DNA from: Marinobacterium sp.
GTDB taxonomy: Bacteria; Pseudomonadota; Gammaproteobacteria; Pseudomonadales; Balneatricaceae
NCBI GenBank assembly: GCA_025800125.1
Contig: JAOXSF010000057.1
Coordinates: 1-40,265, forward strand
Length of the DNA stretch: 40,265 nucleotides
Direction: 5' to 3'
Below the pieces are notes generated by a model. The model was not told the DNA's origin. It did not search any database and worked only from the letters and a program-made list of their open reading frames with translations. Below, one piece after another: positions 22,649-29,350 of this stretch. The stretch's first letter is position 1, and every line of letters starts with the position of its first letter. The position numbers were made by a program, and so were the translations under genes.

Positions 22649-23818
22649 ATGTTAAGGGCCACAAAAGTACGCATCTACCCGACACCCGAGCAGGCGGAGT
22701 TTCTTAATCGCCAGTTCGGTGCTGCACGGTTTGTGTATAATAAGGCGCTGCATATTATCCGCTCACAGTACCGGCGGCATGGTACAAAACTCCGTGCCAA
22801 GAAAGACCTCAAGCCGCTGCTGGCGGTGGCCAAGAAGTCCCGCAAGTATCAATGGCTCAAGGATTTTGACTCCATTGCACTCCAGCAAGCGTGTATCAAC
22901 CTCGATAAAGCCTTTCAGAACTTCTTCGACCCGAAGCTCCCAGCACGCTACCCGAAGTTCAAGCGCAAGCACGGGAAGCAGTCCAGTTACCATTGCATGA
23001 GCGTCAGTGCGGGTGAGAACTGGATCAAAGTGCCGAAGATGAGACCGATCAAGGCGAGGGTTCACCGCGAACTAACAGGCACGTTAAAAAGTATCACCTT
23101 GTCTCGTACCGTGACGGGGAGGTATTACGCCTCGCTGTTGATTGAGGACGCTGTAGAAGCCCCCTTACCCCTGCAAACTGTCGATACGGTACTGGGCGTT
23201 GATATGGGGCTTACCCACCTCGCCATCGACTCAGAAGGCAACAAAATAGCGAATCCACGATTCCTGAAACGTGCCGCCGCAAACCTTCGACGCAAGCAAA
23301 AAGCCCTGTCCCGTTGCCAGAAAGGCAGCAAAGGACGTGCGCAAGCGCGGCTGAAACTTGCCAGGGTGTATGAGCGCCTTGCAAACGCCCGTGCCGATTT
23401 TCAGCACAACCTGTCCCGACAACTCATTGACGAAAATCAAGCGGTGGTCGTCGAGACATTGAAAGTGAAAAACCTGCTGAAGAACCGCAAACTGTCGAAG
23501 CATATTGCGGATGCCAGCTGGTTCAGCCTGATCCAGAAGCTGGAGTATAAGGCTAAAGCACAGGGCAAGCATCTGGTCAAAATAGATCAGTGGTTCGCCA
23601 GCTCTAAGACCTGTTCCTGCTGCGGATACAAGGCAGAGTCCTTGCCCCTGTCAGTGCGGCACTGGCGTTGCCCGACCTGTCATGCAGAACATGACCGGGA
23701 TATTAATGCTGCACTCAATATCCGTCAGCAGGGGGTTATTAAATTACGAGCCGAAGGACTGTCGGTTCCTGCCAATGGAGGCCTGCGTAAGTCCGGTCAC
23801 GCACCGGCAGCGGCCTGA
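22649..23818 (+). CDS. tnpB: TnpB, IS605/IS1341-type RNA-guided nuclease
   Basis: The 389-residue protein has the full TnpB layout. An N-terminal oligonucleotide-binding/helical region starts RATKVRIYPTPEQ. The RuvC motifs are GVDMGL (D185), VVVETLKVKNL (E269) and DRDINAALNI (D351). A zinc finger lies between them and the end (C322/C325 and C341/C344). TnpB is an RNA-guided DNA nuclease using an omega RNA made from the 3' end of the element, and it favours retention of the element at its site. All catalytic residues are present, so it looks active. It keeps 3' end homology with the relic at 38.1 kb. The closest neighbours on both sides are broken phage genes. Confidence 0.93.
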   Translation: MLRATKVRIYPTPEQAEFLNRQFGAARFVYNKALHIIRSQYRRHGTKLRAKKDLKPLLAVAKKSRKYQWLKDFDSIALQQACINLDKAFQNFFDPKLPARYPKFKRKHGKQSSYHCMSVSAGENWIKVPKMRPIKARVHRELTGTLKSITLSRTVTGRYYASLLIEDAVEAPLPLQTVDTVLGVDMGLTHLAIDSEGNKIANPRFLKRAAANLRRKQKALSRCQKGSKGRAQARLKLARVYERLANARADFQHNLSRQLIDENQAVVVETLKVKNLLKNRKLSKHIADASWFSLIQKLEYKAKAQGKHLVKIDQWFASSKTCSCCGYKAESLPLSVRHWRCPTCHAEHDRDINAALNIRQQGVIKLRAEGLSVPANGGLRKSGHAPAAA

Positions 23819-23874
23819 GAAGTTGGAAGCCTCGCCCGACAGGGCGGGGAGCAGTCACGCGAAAACATGATTTT
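23700..23874 (+). ncRNA. Putative omega RNA (reRNA) of TnpB
   Basis: In IS605-type systems the guide RNA scaffold overlaps the tnpB 3' end and the right-end hairpin, and the guide is the 16 or so bases after the element. Here the scaffold would end with the hairpin at 23829-23850 and AGCAGTCAC, with the guide starting at 23859 (GCGAAAACATGATTTT). The 5' limit is an estimate. The similarity between this copy and the relic, both in the tnpB end and in the hairpin, supports a constrained RNA. Confidence 0.5.
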
Positions 23875-23943
23875 CTATGCTGCCTATGCCCAGATAACGC
23901 CCCAAATTACCCTTTGCCCCCACAACAGTGTGGAGGGGGCATC

Positions 23944-25605
23944 ATGTCCAGAATATTTGACCGGCTCTTTCCAGGAGCATCCAGCTCCGACCAGCACCTG
24001 TCGCCGGTCGGGGTACAAATGGGCACCACAGCAGCGGTGACAACTGATCTGGGTAGCGACAACCTGCCACCGTCTATGCACAACACTGTGGGCACTGATG
24101 AAATGATCATCAAACAGATGCCCACCGACCGGCTGAAGAAGTACGAAACACTGACACTGATGGCAAGAGACCCGACAATCGACTCCGGCCTGAAGATGCA
24201 CATCACCCATGCACTAGCAGCTGACCAGGCCACCGGAAACGTAATCTCTATCGACAGCGCCCGTGGTGATAGCGAAGACCCGATTCTGGAAGACCTTCGT
24301 ACGACCTTCACCAAACTGATCAACGAAGAGATTCAACGCTGGGTGTACCCAGCGGCGCTATTTGGCTGGAACCCACTTCGGGTGTACGGCCAGAAAGGCG
24401 TTGGCGTAGAGCTGGTCAGGAATGACTACTACACCCATCCTCGGTTTACCCGCCGTTATGAGCGAGCAGGCCAGCTGGCAGGGTTCAGCAGTGATCACCA
24501 GACCGGCACAAAAGGGAAAATCGGCAAAGTAGAACTGATGCCGCCCTGGACCTTTACAGAGATCAGGCTCCCAAACCTGTCTCAACCACTGGTTGTTGAG
24601 CCTGTTCGTCATGCGGGTGATGTTTTTGATATCGCCAACGAGCGCTGGCAGCAGGAAGGATTCATTGAGTCCGCTGACTATGGTCAGGGACTGATTGAAA
24701 CCGCTTACGAACCCTGGGTTGATCTGCAGGATGCAATCCAGTCACTGAAAATGAGCCGCAGAAACGCGTCTGTGATAGACCGCCTGATTGGTGTAAACAC
24801 CGGGCGACTCTCACCACCGAAAGCGGCTGAATATCTGCGTACCATTGGTGAATCACTGAAGAAAACAGCGGAGGCGCAAGCAGCCCGCGACCTGAAGAAG
24901 AGCAAGATAAAAACCACCTGGAACAGCATGTATCCGATATTCGGCACTGGCTCTGGCCAGGTCGATATAAATACACTGGAAGGCGATCCGAATATCGCCC
25001 ATATCGAAGATGTGAAATTCCATATCAACCGACTGGGTAGCGCCATCGGCATAGACCCATCTCTGCTCGGTTTTGGTGACGCGCTGTCGGGTGGCCTCGG
25101 GGACGGTGGTTTTTTCCGGCTGTCTGTGATGGCAGCGATGAAAGCACAGGCAATCCGGGTTGCAGCCCACGATATGATCGACCGACTTTTTGAAATCCAC
25201 GTCGCGTACAAATACGGCAAGGTCTATCGGGATAGCGATAAGCCCTGGCGAATCCTGTTTAACTCCATGTCTACAGCCATCGCCCGCGAAGCAGCAGAAG
25301 AGCGTGATAACGCTGCCACCTTTGCCACTACCGTCACATCCTTGCTACAGCTGATCGACCCGGAGCTGAATAATGTGAACAAAGACCGCTATGGCAACTG
25401 GCTGTTCACAGAGTTGCTGAAGATGCCTGAAGATCAGGCAAAAGAGCTGCTGAAAAGCATTGATGCAGGTAAAGACTCTGCTGGTGCTGACAAAGGGCAG
25501 GAGGGTAGCGGTGTAATCACAGAGGGCGTAGACACCATGACACCGGCAGATGTCCGGGCAATGGTATACGCCACCATAACCGAATTTATGGATGATGTTA
25601 CCTGA
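23944..25605 (+). CDS. Phage portal protein (contractile-tailed phage module)
   Basis: The frame opens at 23914; ATG 23944 has GGAGGGGGC at proper spacing and is chosen (553 residues). Features typical of portals are YETLTLMARDPTIDSGL, WVYPAALFGWNPL, a helical RRNASVIDRLIG segment, and a wing-domain IEDVKFHINRLGSAIGIDPSLLGFGDALSGG. The portal is the dodecameric ring through which DNA is packaged. It precedes the protease gene with a 1-nt overlap. The gene normally just upstream, large terminase, is absent: the IS ends 85 bp before this start. The family differs from the lambda-type portal at 38.5 kb. Confidence 0.8.
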   Translation: MSRIFDRLFPGASSSDQHLSPVGVQMGTTAAVTTDLGSDNLPPSMHNTVGTDEMIIKQMPTDRLKKYETLTLMARDPTIDSGLKMHITHALAADQATGNVISIDSARGDSEDPILEDLRTTFTKLINEEIQRWVYPAALFGWNPLRVYGQKGVGVELVRNDYYTHPRFTRRYERAGQLAGFSSDHQTGTKGKIGKVELMPPWTFTEIRLPNLSQPLVVEPVRHAGDVFDIANERWQQEGFIESADYGQGLIETAYEPWVDLQDAIQSLKMSRRNASVIDRLIGVNTGRLSPPKAAEYLRTIGESLKKTAEAQAARDLKKSKIKTTWNSMYPIFGTGSGQVDINTLEGDPNIAHIEDVKFHINRLGSAIGIDPSLLGFGDALSGGLGDGGFFRLSVMAAMKAQAIRVAAHDMIDRLFEIHVAYKYGKVYRDSDKPWRILFNSMSTAIAREAAEERDNAATFATTVTSLLQLIDPELNNVNKDRYGNWLFTELLKMPEDQAKELLKSIDAGKDSAGADKGQEGSGVITEGVDTMTPADVRAMVYATITEFMDDVT

Positions 25606-26621
25606 TGGTTAGAAAAGTAACAGGGTCATTCGACCTGACAGATCCCGGTAAGAGTTACGGTAATCACCGTAACTATGACCTCGCCAAGACAACAGCGGTG
25701 ATCAACGCGCCTGCTACTCAGGAGCTGATCAGAAACCGTGAAGCGGTCGGCTATTTTGGCCATAACCGCAGAACACTTGGCAAACTCCAGCCTGGTGAGT
25801 CTGACCTGGTAGCTACCCGAACAGGGCCTATTATCGTTGAGAACGTGCCCGCTTGCATTACTACGGGTTTGACAATAGATGGCACCAAGGTCAGCTATGA
25901 GGTAGAGGTGCTGGATACTGAGCCAGGCAAGGTCATTCAGTCGATGATTGACTCGAAAGTTGGCGGCTTTAGCTGGGCAATGCCAGGACAGGATGGCCGA
26001 CGCATAGGAATCTCGCGCCCGGATTCTTATCTGGGCATGGATTACGTTGTAAGCCCAGGGTTCAACAGCTCTCGTCCTTACGCGCTGATTACCGAAAGTG
26101 CAGAAGGTGACACACCCCTGTATGAAGGGCAGGAGCATGAAGCATTGATACTGGAGTCCGCTACCCGTCTGGGAGTGCCCGAAGAGCGTGCGCGTGCTTA
26201 TCTAAACTCAATCAATTCCCCTGTGGTTGAGGCAGTTGCTCTTAGTGCAGAGAATGAGTCTCTGATTACAGAAAATGCAGAGCTTACAGAGTCACTCTCC
26301 AGCCAGAGCGCTGAGCTGGCCGACTTGAAACAGCAGCTCAGCGCCTCTGAGGAGGCGTCTAAGGTACGATTGGAAAAAACCCAGGCTTGGGTAGCCGATT
26401 TTCCATTTCACGTACCAGAGGCCATTACAGAGTCCATAGCGGAGGGGGACATTAGAGCCGGGCTGGAGTTTATGCACAACTGCATTATGGAAAGCGCAAA
26501 GCTGAACACTCTGCCGGTCGGCACCGGGTCAGATCAGAGACCTCTGGTCACACATGTACGCAAGGTTGAGCATGACCCGCGCTACCCGAGCGCGCATACA
26601 GCGCCTGAATGGAACCAATAG
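25605..26621 (+). CDS. Prohead protease with scaffold-like C-terminus
   Basis: ATG 25605 overlaps the portal stop (TGATG). The first 170 or so residues look like a herpesvirus/HK97-type prohead serine protease, with a candidate histidine in VGYFGHNRRTLG and a serine in VGGFSWAMPG. After about residue 200 a Glu/Ser/Gln-rich coiled coil (SAENESLITENAEL) suggests a fused internal scaffold, cleaved during maturation. It sits between the portal and, after the antirepressor cassette and endolysin, the major capsid gene. The catalytic assignment is by pattern only. Confidence 0.7.
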   Translation: MVRKVTGSFDLTDPGKSYGNHRNYDLAKTTAVINAPATQELIRNREAVGYFGHNRRTLGKLQPGESDLVATRTGPIIVENVPACITTGLTIDGTKVSYEVEVLDTEPGKVIQSMIDSKVGGFSWAMPGQDGRRIGISRPDSYLGMDYVVSPGFNSSRPYALITESAEGDTPLYEGQEHEALILESATRLGVPEERARAYLNSINSPVVEAVALSAENESLITENAELTESLSSQSAELADLKQQLSASEEASKVRLEKTQAWVADFPFHVPEAITESIAEGDIRAGLEFMHNCIMESAKLNTLPVGTGSDQRPLVTHVRKVEHDPRYPSAHTAPEWNQ

Positions 26622-26622
26622 C

Positions 26623-26695
26623 GCCAAAAAGACACCCTTAAAACATCAAAAAGACATCCTTTAGCCGTTTTATAAACATCAAAAAAATGTATTAT
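26623..26695 (+). promoter_or_regulatory. Promoter/operator region of antirepressor locus D
   Basis: It contains GCCAAAAAGACACCC (26623-26637), ACATCAAAAAGACATCC (26643-26659; ACATC repeated at 11 bp) and ACATCAAAAAAATGT (26676-26690; ACAT-N7-ATGT). The last overlaps TATTAT (26690-26695), a probable -10. Similarity with locus B (20880-20930) is nearly continuous. Transcription from here would cross the C4-like RNA and its terminator into antirepressor 3. Confidence 0.6.
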
Positions 26696-26793
26696 AACCA
26701 TAAGTGTCGTTTTGTTGTTTTTTGGGTGCTTGAGGTTTCTTTTTCGGGGCGTAAATACCTTGCAGTTTCAATCTTCATCCATCCCATTGACGA

Positions 26794-26897
26794 CGCTGTA
26801 ATCCGGGCTTACGATTTCCGAGCGCTGGCAAAATCCAGCGTGCGGGATTGAGACCCCGGATAACGAGAGGCCCATAGCACGCGCCGCGTGTTTTTTT
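26794..26897 (+). ncRNA. C4-like antisense RNA, locus D
   Basis: The order is GCTGTAATCCGGGC, the hairpin GCGCTGG-CAAAAT-CCAGCG (26822-26840), GCGGGATTGAGACCCCGGAT, and a terminator CACGC-GCC-GCGTG followed by seven T (26878-26897). ATCCGGG near the 5' end can pair with CCCCGGAT after the specificity word. Its word GATTGAGAC (26846-26854) is the same as in locus C. It is placed 175 bp upstream of antirepressor 3, like C4 upstream of P1 ant. Confidence 0.75.
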
Positions 26898-26937
26898 GTG
26901 CCCGCTTTACCGTGTCTGTTGTTCGGGCCGGGTGTTT

Positions 26938-27057
26938 ATGGCGGGCTGGGTGAGACACCCTTGTGGTGATGCCGTTCCTCTCTGTTTCGGTAGTCTCAAA
27001 CTTGCTCAGCCTGCCTCCAATCTGATTGAGACCAGATTGGCGGCTCTACTGGTATAA
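26938..27057 (+). CDS. Possible leader peptide (39 residues) before antirepressor 3
   Basis: ATG 26938 follows the C4-like RNA terminator, and the frame ends at TAA 27055-27057, 14 nt before the antirepressor start. It spans the pairing elements at 26993-27032. In P1, a small frame (icd) between c4 and ant must be translated for ant expression, so this could play the same role. A similar 'GSL.L..PA' reading exists in locus C, but loci A and B have early stops from the equivalent ATG, so the frame may be chance. No strong ribosome site is seen. Confidence 0.35.
   Translation: MAGWVRHPCGDAVPLCFGSLKLAQPASNLIETRLAALLV
26993..27032 (+). promoter_or_regulatory. Antirepressor 3 leader: C4 target and competing strand
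   Basis: GTCTCAA (26993-26999) is followed by GATTGAGAC (27024-27032), 40 nt before the ATG. The second equals the specificity word of the C4-like RNA at 26846-26854, so the two compete for the first. The layout matches antirepressors 1 and 2. Confidence 0.75.
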
Positions 27058-27071
27058 CAGAGAGCATCGTT

Positions 27072-28112
27072 ATGGAAAACACCCCATCTACTGCTGCAAC
27101 ACTTAACATCCCTACGCCACCCCGTGTCGAATACAACGGACAGCCTGTCCTCACATTCGCAATGATTGATGAGATTCATCAGCGCCCAAACAACACTGCT
27201 CGTAAGAGGTTTTCGGAAAATAAGCTGCGGTTCGTCGAAGGAGAAGACTTCTATCTTATTGATTTTTCTCAAAAGTCCGTTTTTCGGACTTTTGGAATCA
27301 ACGTCCCGCCACGGGGCCTGACTGTCCTGACACTGACCGGCTATCTGATGCTGGTGAAGTCCTTTCAGGACGATCTGGCATGGCAGGTACAGCGCCATCT
27401 GGTGATGAACTACTTCCAGTCACAGCAATCCGCTCCTACTCCCCTGGCCCCATCTGAACCCCCAATCAACACCACCGGCCCACACTGGATGCAGCTGGAT
27501 GGCAAACCGGTGATCACCTTTAAACTCATTGAGCAACTGACAGGCCATAGCGTTGGCCAGCTGACCTACCTGTACCATAAAAACAAAGACCAATTTGCCG
27601 AAAGCTGCTGGGTTCTATCAACCAGTCAGCCAGGTTTCCAGCAACTGAAAGATCAGGGGCAGGGGGGCAATGTGGTCAGGCTGTTCAGTGTTGAGGGCTA
27701 TCAGCTACTGATGCAGCTGTATCAGAACGAATATCAACCACGGCTGGAGGCTGAACAGGCTGAGCTGCTGCCAGCACCAGAGGCTGCATCGGAACAACAA
27801 CTATTCCAGGTACAAGGGGTCGTCCCGTTCTGCGATCTGAGCGGCGTTGATCTGCCCTATCCGGCAGCCAGGCATGAACAGCCCGGTTCAAAGGTAGAGG
27901 ATCTGGGCGATGAACGGCTGGAAACCTACATAGATGTATACGACGAAGCGAAGCGCGATCAGGCGCGTTATGACGGGCTGCAGTACAAAACAATCTGTCA
28001 CTATCTGCTGAAAGGGCTGGCAACCCGTGACACTCGTTTGCAGGTAGCGGCTATGGGTACGTTGTTTGCGATGAGAAGGCCTCTCGGATTGGAAAAAATC
28101 AACGGCCGTTAA
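27072..28112 (+). CDS. Antirepressor 3: ORF6N domain + ORF6N-like domain
   Basis: Residues about 13-115 are a clear ORF6N domain: VEYNGQPVLTFAMIDEIHQR, ARKRFSENKLRFVEGEDFY and GYLMLVKSFQDDLAWQVQRHL. From about residue 135 it is nearly identical to antirepressor 1 (PHWMQLDGKPVITFKLIEQL to the C-terminal TRDTRLQVAAMGTLFAMR). The N-terminal Rha domain of antirepressors 1 and 2 has thus been replaced by ORF6N. ORF6N, KilA-N and Rha domains mark phage antirepressor and regulatory proteins. The gene lies between the protease and endolysin/capsid genes, an insertion into the head operon, with its own promoter region, C4-like RNA and terminator. Confidence 0.8.
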   Translation: MENTPSTAATLNIPTPPRVEYNGQPVLTFAMIDEIHQRPNNTARKRFSENKLRFVEGEDFYLIDFSQKSVFRTFGINVPPRGLTVLTLTGYLMLVKSFQDDLAWQVQRHLVMNYFQSQQSAPTPLAPSEPPINTTGPHWMQLDGKPVITFKLIEQLTGHSVGQLTYLYHKNKDQFAESCWVLSTSQPGFQQLKDQGQGGNVVRLFSVEGYQLLMQLYQNEYQPRLEAEQAELLPAPEAASEQQLFQVQGVVPFCDLSGVDLPYPAARHEQPGSKVEDLGDERLETYIDVYDEAKRDQARYDGLQYKTICHYLLKGLATRDTRLQVAAMGTLFAMRRPLGLEKINGR

Positions 28113-28241
28113 CCAACGGTCTGAACAGGCAGGGAGTGCCAGTACTGCACCCCTGCTATACAATTTTAACCGCAGCAGACATCTGCTGTAGCCACAATGA
28201 GGGAGCGTCTGCACACTGCCTGCAGTATGTCCGCGTTTTTG

Positions 28242-28286
28242 GCCGGGAGTTCGGTTGCAGAACCATCCTCCCTCCCGGCGTTTTTT
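28242..28286 (+). terminator. Rho-independent terminator of antirepressor 3
   Basis: GCCGGGAG ... CTCCCGGC with a 22-nt loop, then G and TTTTTT, 130 nt after the antirepressor stop. The region between holds a smaller CAGCAG/CTGCTG hairpin and no gene. The terminator abuts the 3' end of the convergent endolysin genes. Confidence 0.8.
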
Positions 28287-28372
28287 CAACTGCCAGGCTT
28301 GCGCTTATCCCAGGTACGCCAGCCTGCCAGGCCCAGCAGCGGGGTAAATGCCGCCAGTGCGGTCAGGCTCAT
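28286..28372 (-). CDS. Tiny membrane peptide coupled to endolysin
   Basis: ATG 28372 overlaps the endolysin stop (ATGA). The 28-residue product has one hydrophobic segment (LTALAAFTPLLGLAGW) and a basic end (DKRKPGS). Small one-helix membrane peptides beside endolysins can act as holins or holin partners, but 28 residues is short even for a pinholin, and this may be the remnant of a longer gene cut by the antirepressor cassette terminator. Support is only the coupling and composition. Confidence 0.4.
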   Translation of the reverse strand: MSLTALAAFTPLLGLAGWRTWDKRKPGS

Positions 28373-29184
28373 TGTTCACCACCGGCAATCCCTTTGCGGT
28401 GCATATCCCATGCGGCGGCCAGCTTTGTGTCATAACGGTTTTTAGCGTAACCAGAGCCGTTGTAACGGCGGGCAAAATCAGTCCAGTCATGACGCTGCAA
28501 CGCCCGGTGAATAGCACTGTCATGCTTCACAAACCGTACAAACGCTTCCAGCTGGTTGCGCTCATGCTCTGCCATCAGCGCAACAAACTGATGGATGCTG
28601 TCATACCCCAATCGCTGCCAGTGGTATCCCATAATCTGGAACAGCCCCCAACTACAGGACTCCAGTGCTGCGTCAGCATGGATCGTAGATGCCGCACTCA
28701 GCCGGTTATGTTCATCTGCTCCACCGATATAGCCACCCGAACGGACATTTACGACGCCGGTATAGCGGTCATCTTTCAGCCATGGCTCAGGGTCTACACC
28801 ATGCTCTTTCAGTCGCCTAAGCATAATGTGGCGTTCAAACAAAATAACTGGACGGCCATCAGCCAGGAAACCATGCCCCTTGCTTTCAATGGTATGCACC
28901 GCTTTGACTGCAGGCAGGTCTACATCCAGCTGGGTGGCGGCGTCTATCAGATCTGACTCTTCCAGGTGCAGTCGGGTATCTCCGTAATAGCCCAACACCT
29001 CTCGCACCTCATCCCCGGCGATACCGTCAACCAATAGCCCATATCTCTGTTGCAGGGACATAACCGCATCTTCGGTTTTCTTACCAAAGTGGCCGTCCGC
29101 CTGGAGATCAAATCCTTCCTTGTTCAGCGCTTGCTGCAGCCGCAATACCGCTGAGCCCTTGCTGCCATATAACAGTAATCCCAT
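28369..29184 (-). CDS. Endolysin: peptidoglycan-binding domain + N-acetylmuramidase
   Basis: The frame opens at 29214; ATG 29184 begins directly with the first domain (271 residues). Residues about 1-65 form a PG_binding_1 domain (YGSKGSAVLRLQQALNKEGF, DGHFGKKTEDAVMSLQQRYG). Residues about 85-265 form the N-acetylmuramidase domain, with the catalytic glutamate in VHTIESKGHGF, then RPVILFERHIM, SWGLFQIMGYHW and ARRYNGSGYAKNRYD. It has no signal peptide, so it would need a holin. It lies opposite to the head genes, between antirepressor 3 and the capsid gene, with the tiny membrane gene after it. Confidence 0.85.
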   Translation of the reverse strand: MGLLLYGSKGSAVLRLQQALNKEGFDLQADGHFGKKTEDAVMSLQQRYGLLVDGIAGDEVREVLGYYGDTRLHLEESDLIDAATQLDVDLPAVKAVHTIESKGHGFLADGRPVILFERHIMLRRLKEHGVDPEPWLKDDRYTGVVNVRSGGYIGGADEHNRLSAASTIHADAALESCSWGLFQIMGYHWQRLGYDSIHQFVALMAEHERNQLEAFVRFVKHDSAIHRALQRHDWTDFARRYNGSGYAKNRYDTKLAAAWDMHRKGIAGGEQ

Positions 29185-29350
29185 GATCAAATCCGTTCTG
29201 GTTTGGAAAAACACCAGCCTACCCTGTCGTTGGGCAGTGGGTAGTCAGCACCGGACGGGCTGAAACAGGTGGGGTTGTGCTGACTATGTGGGCGTGTTAG
29301 TGGCACGTACCATCGGTGTTTTCAAGATCGTATCAGGGACACCGACGACG

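Larger units (their letters stand above)
22495..23858 (+). mobile_element. tnpB-only IS200/IS605-family element (about 1364 bp)
   Basis: The left end begins at about 22495, after TTAG, with hairpins CCTCGCCC/GGGCGGGG and GAACCGC/GCGGTTC shared with the end at 75-137. The right end (hairpin GCCTCGCCC/GGGCGGGG, then AGCAGTCAC) stops at 23858, where similarity with the relic at 38093 also ends. It carries one intact gene, tnpB, and a relic of the tnpA 3' end. It is therefore a derivative of a tnpA-tnpB element and would need TnpA in trans, possibly from the element at the left edge. Confidence 0.8.
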
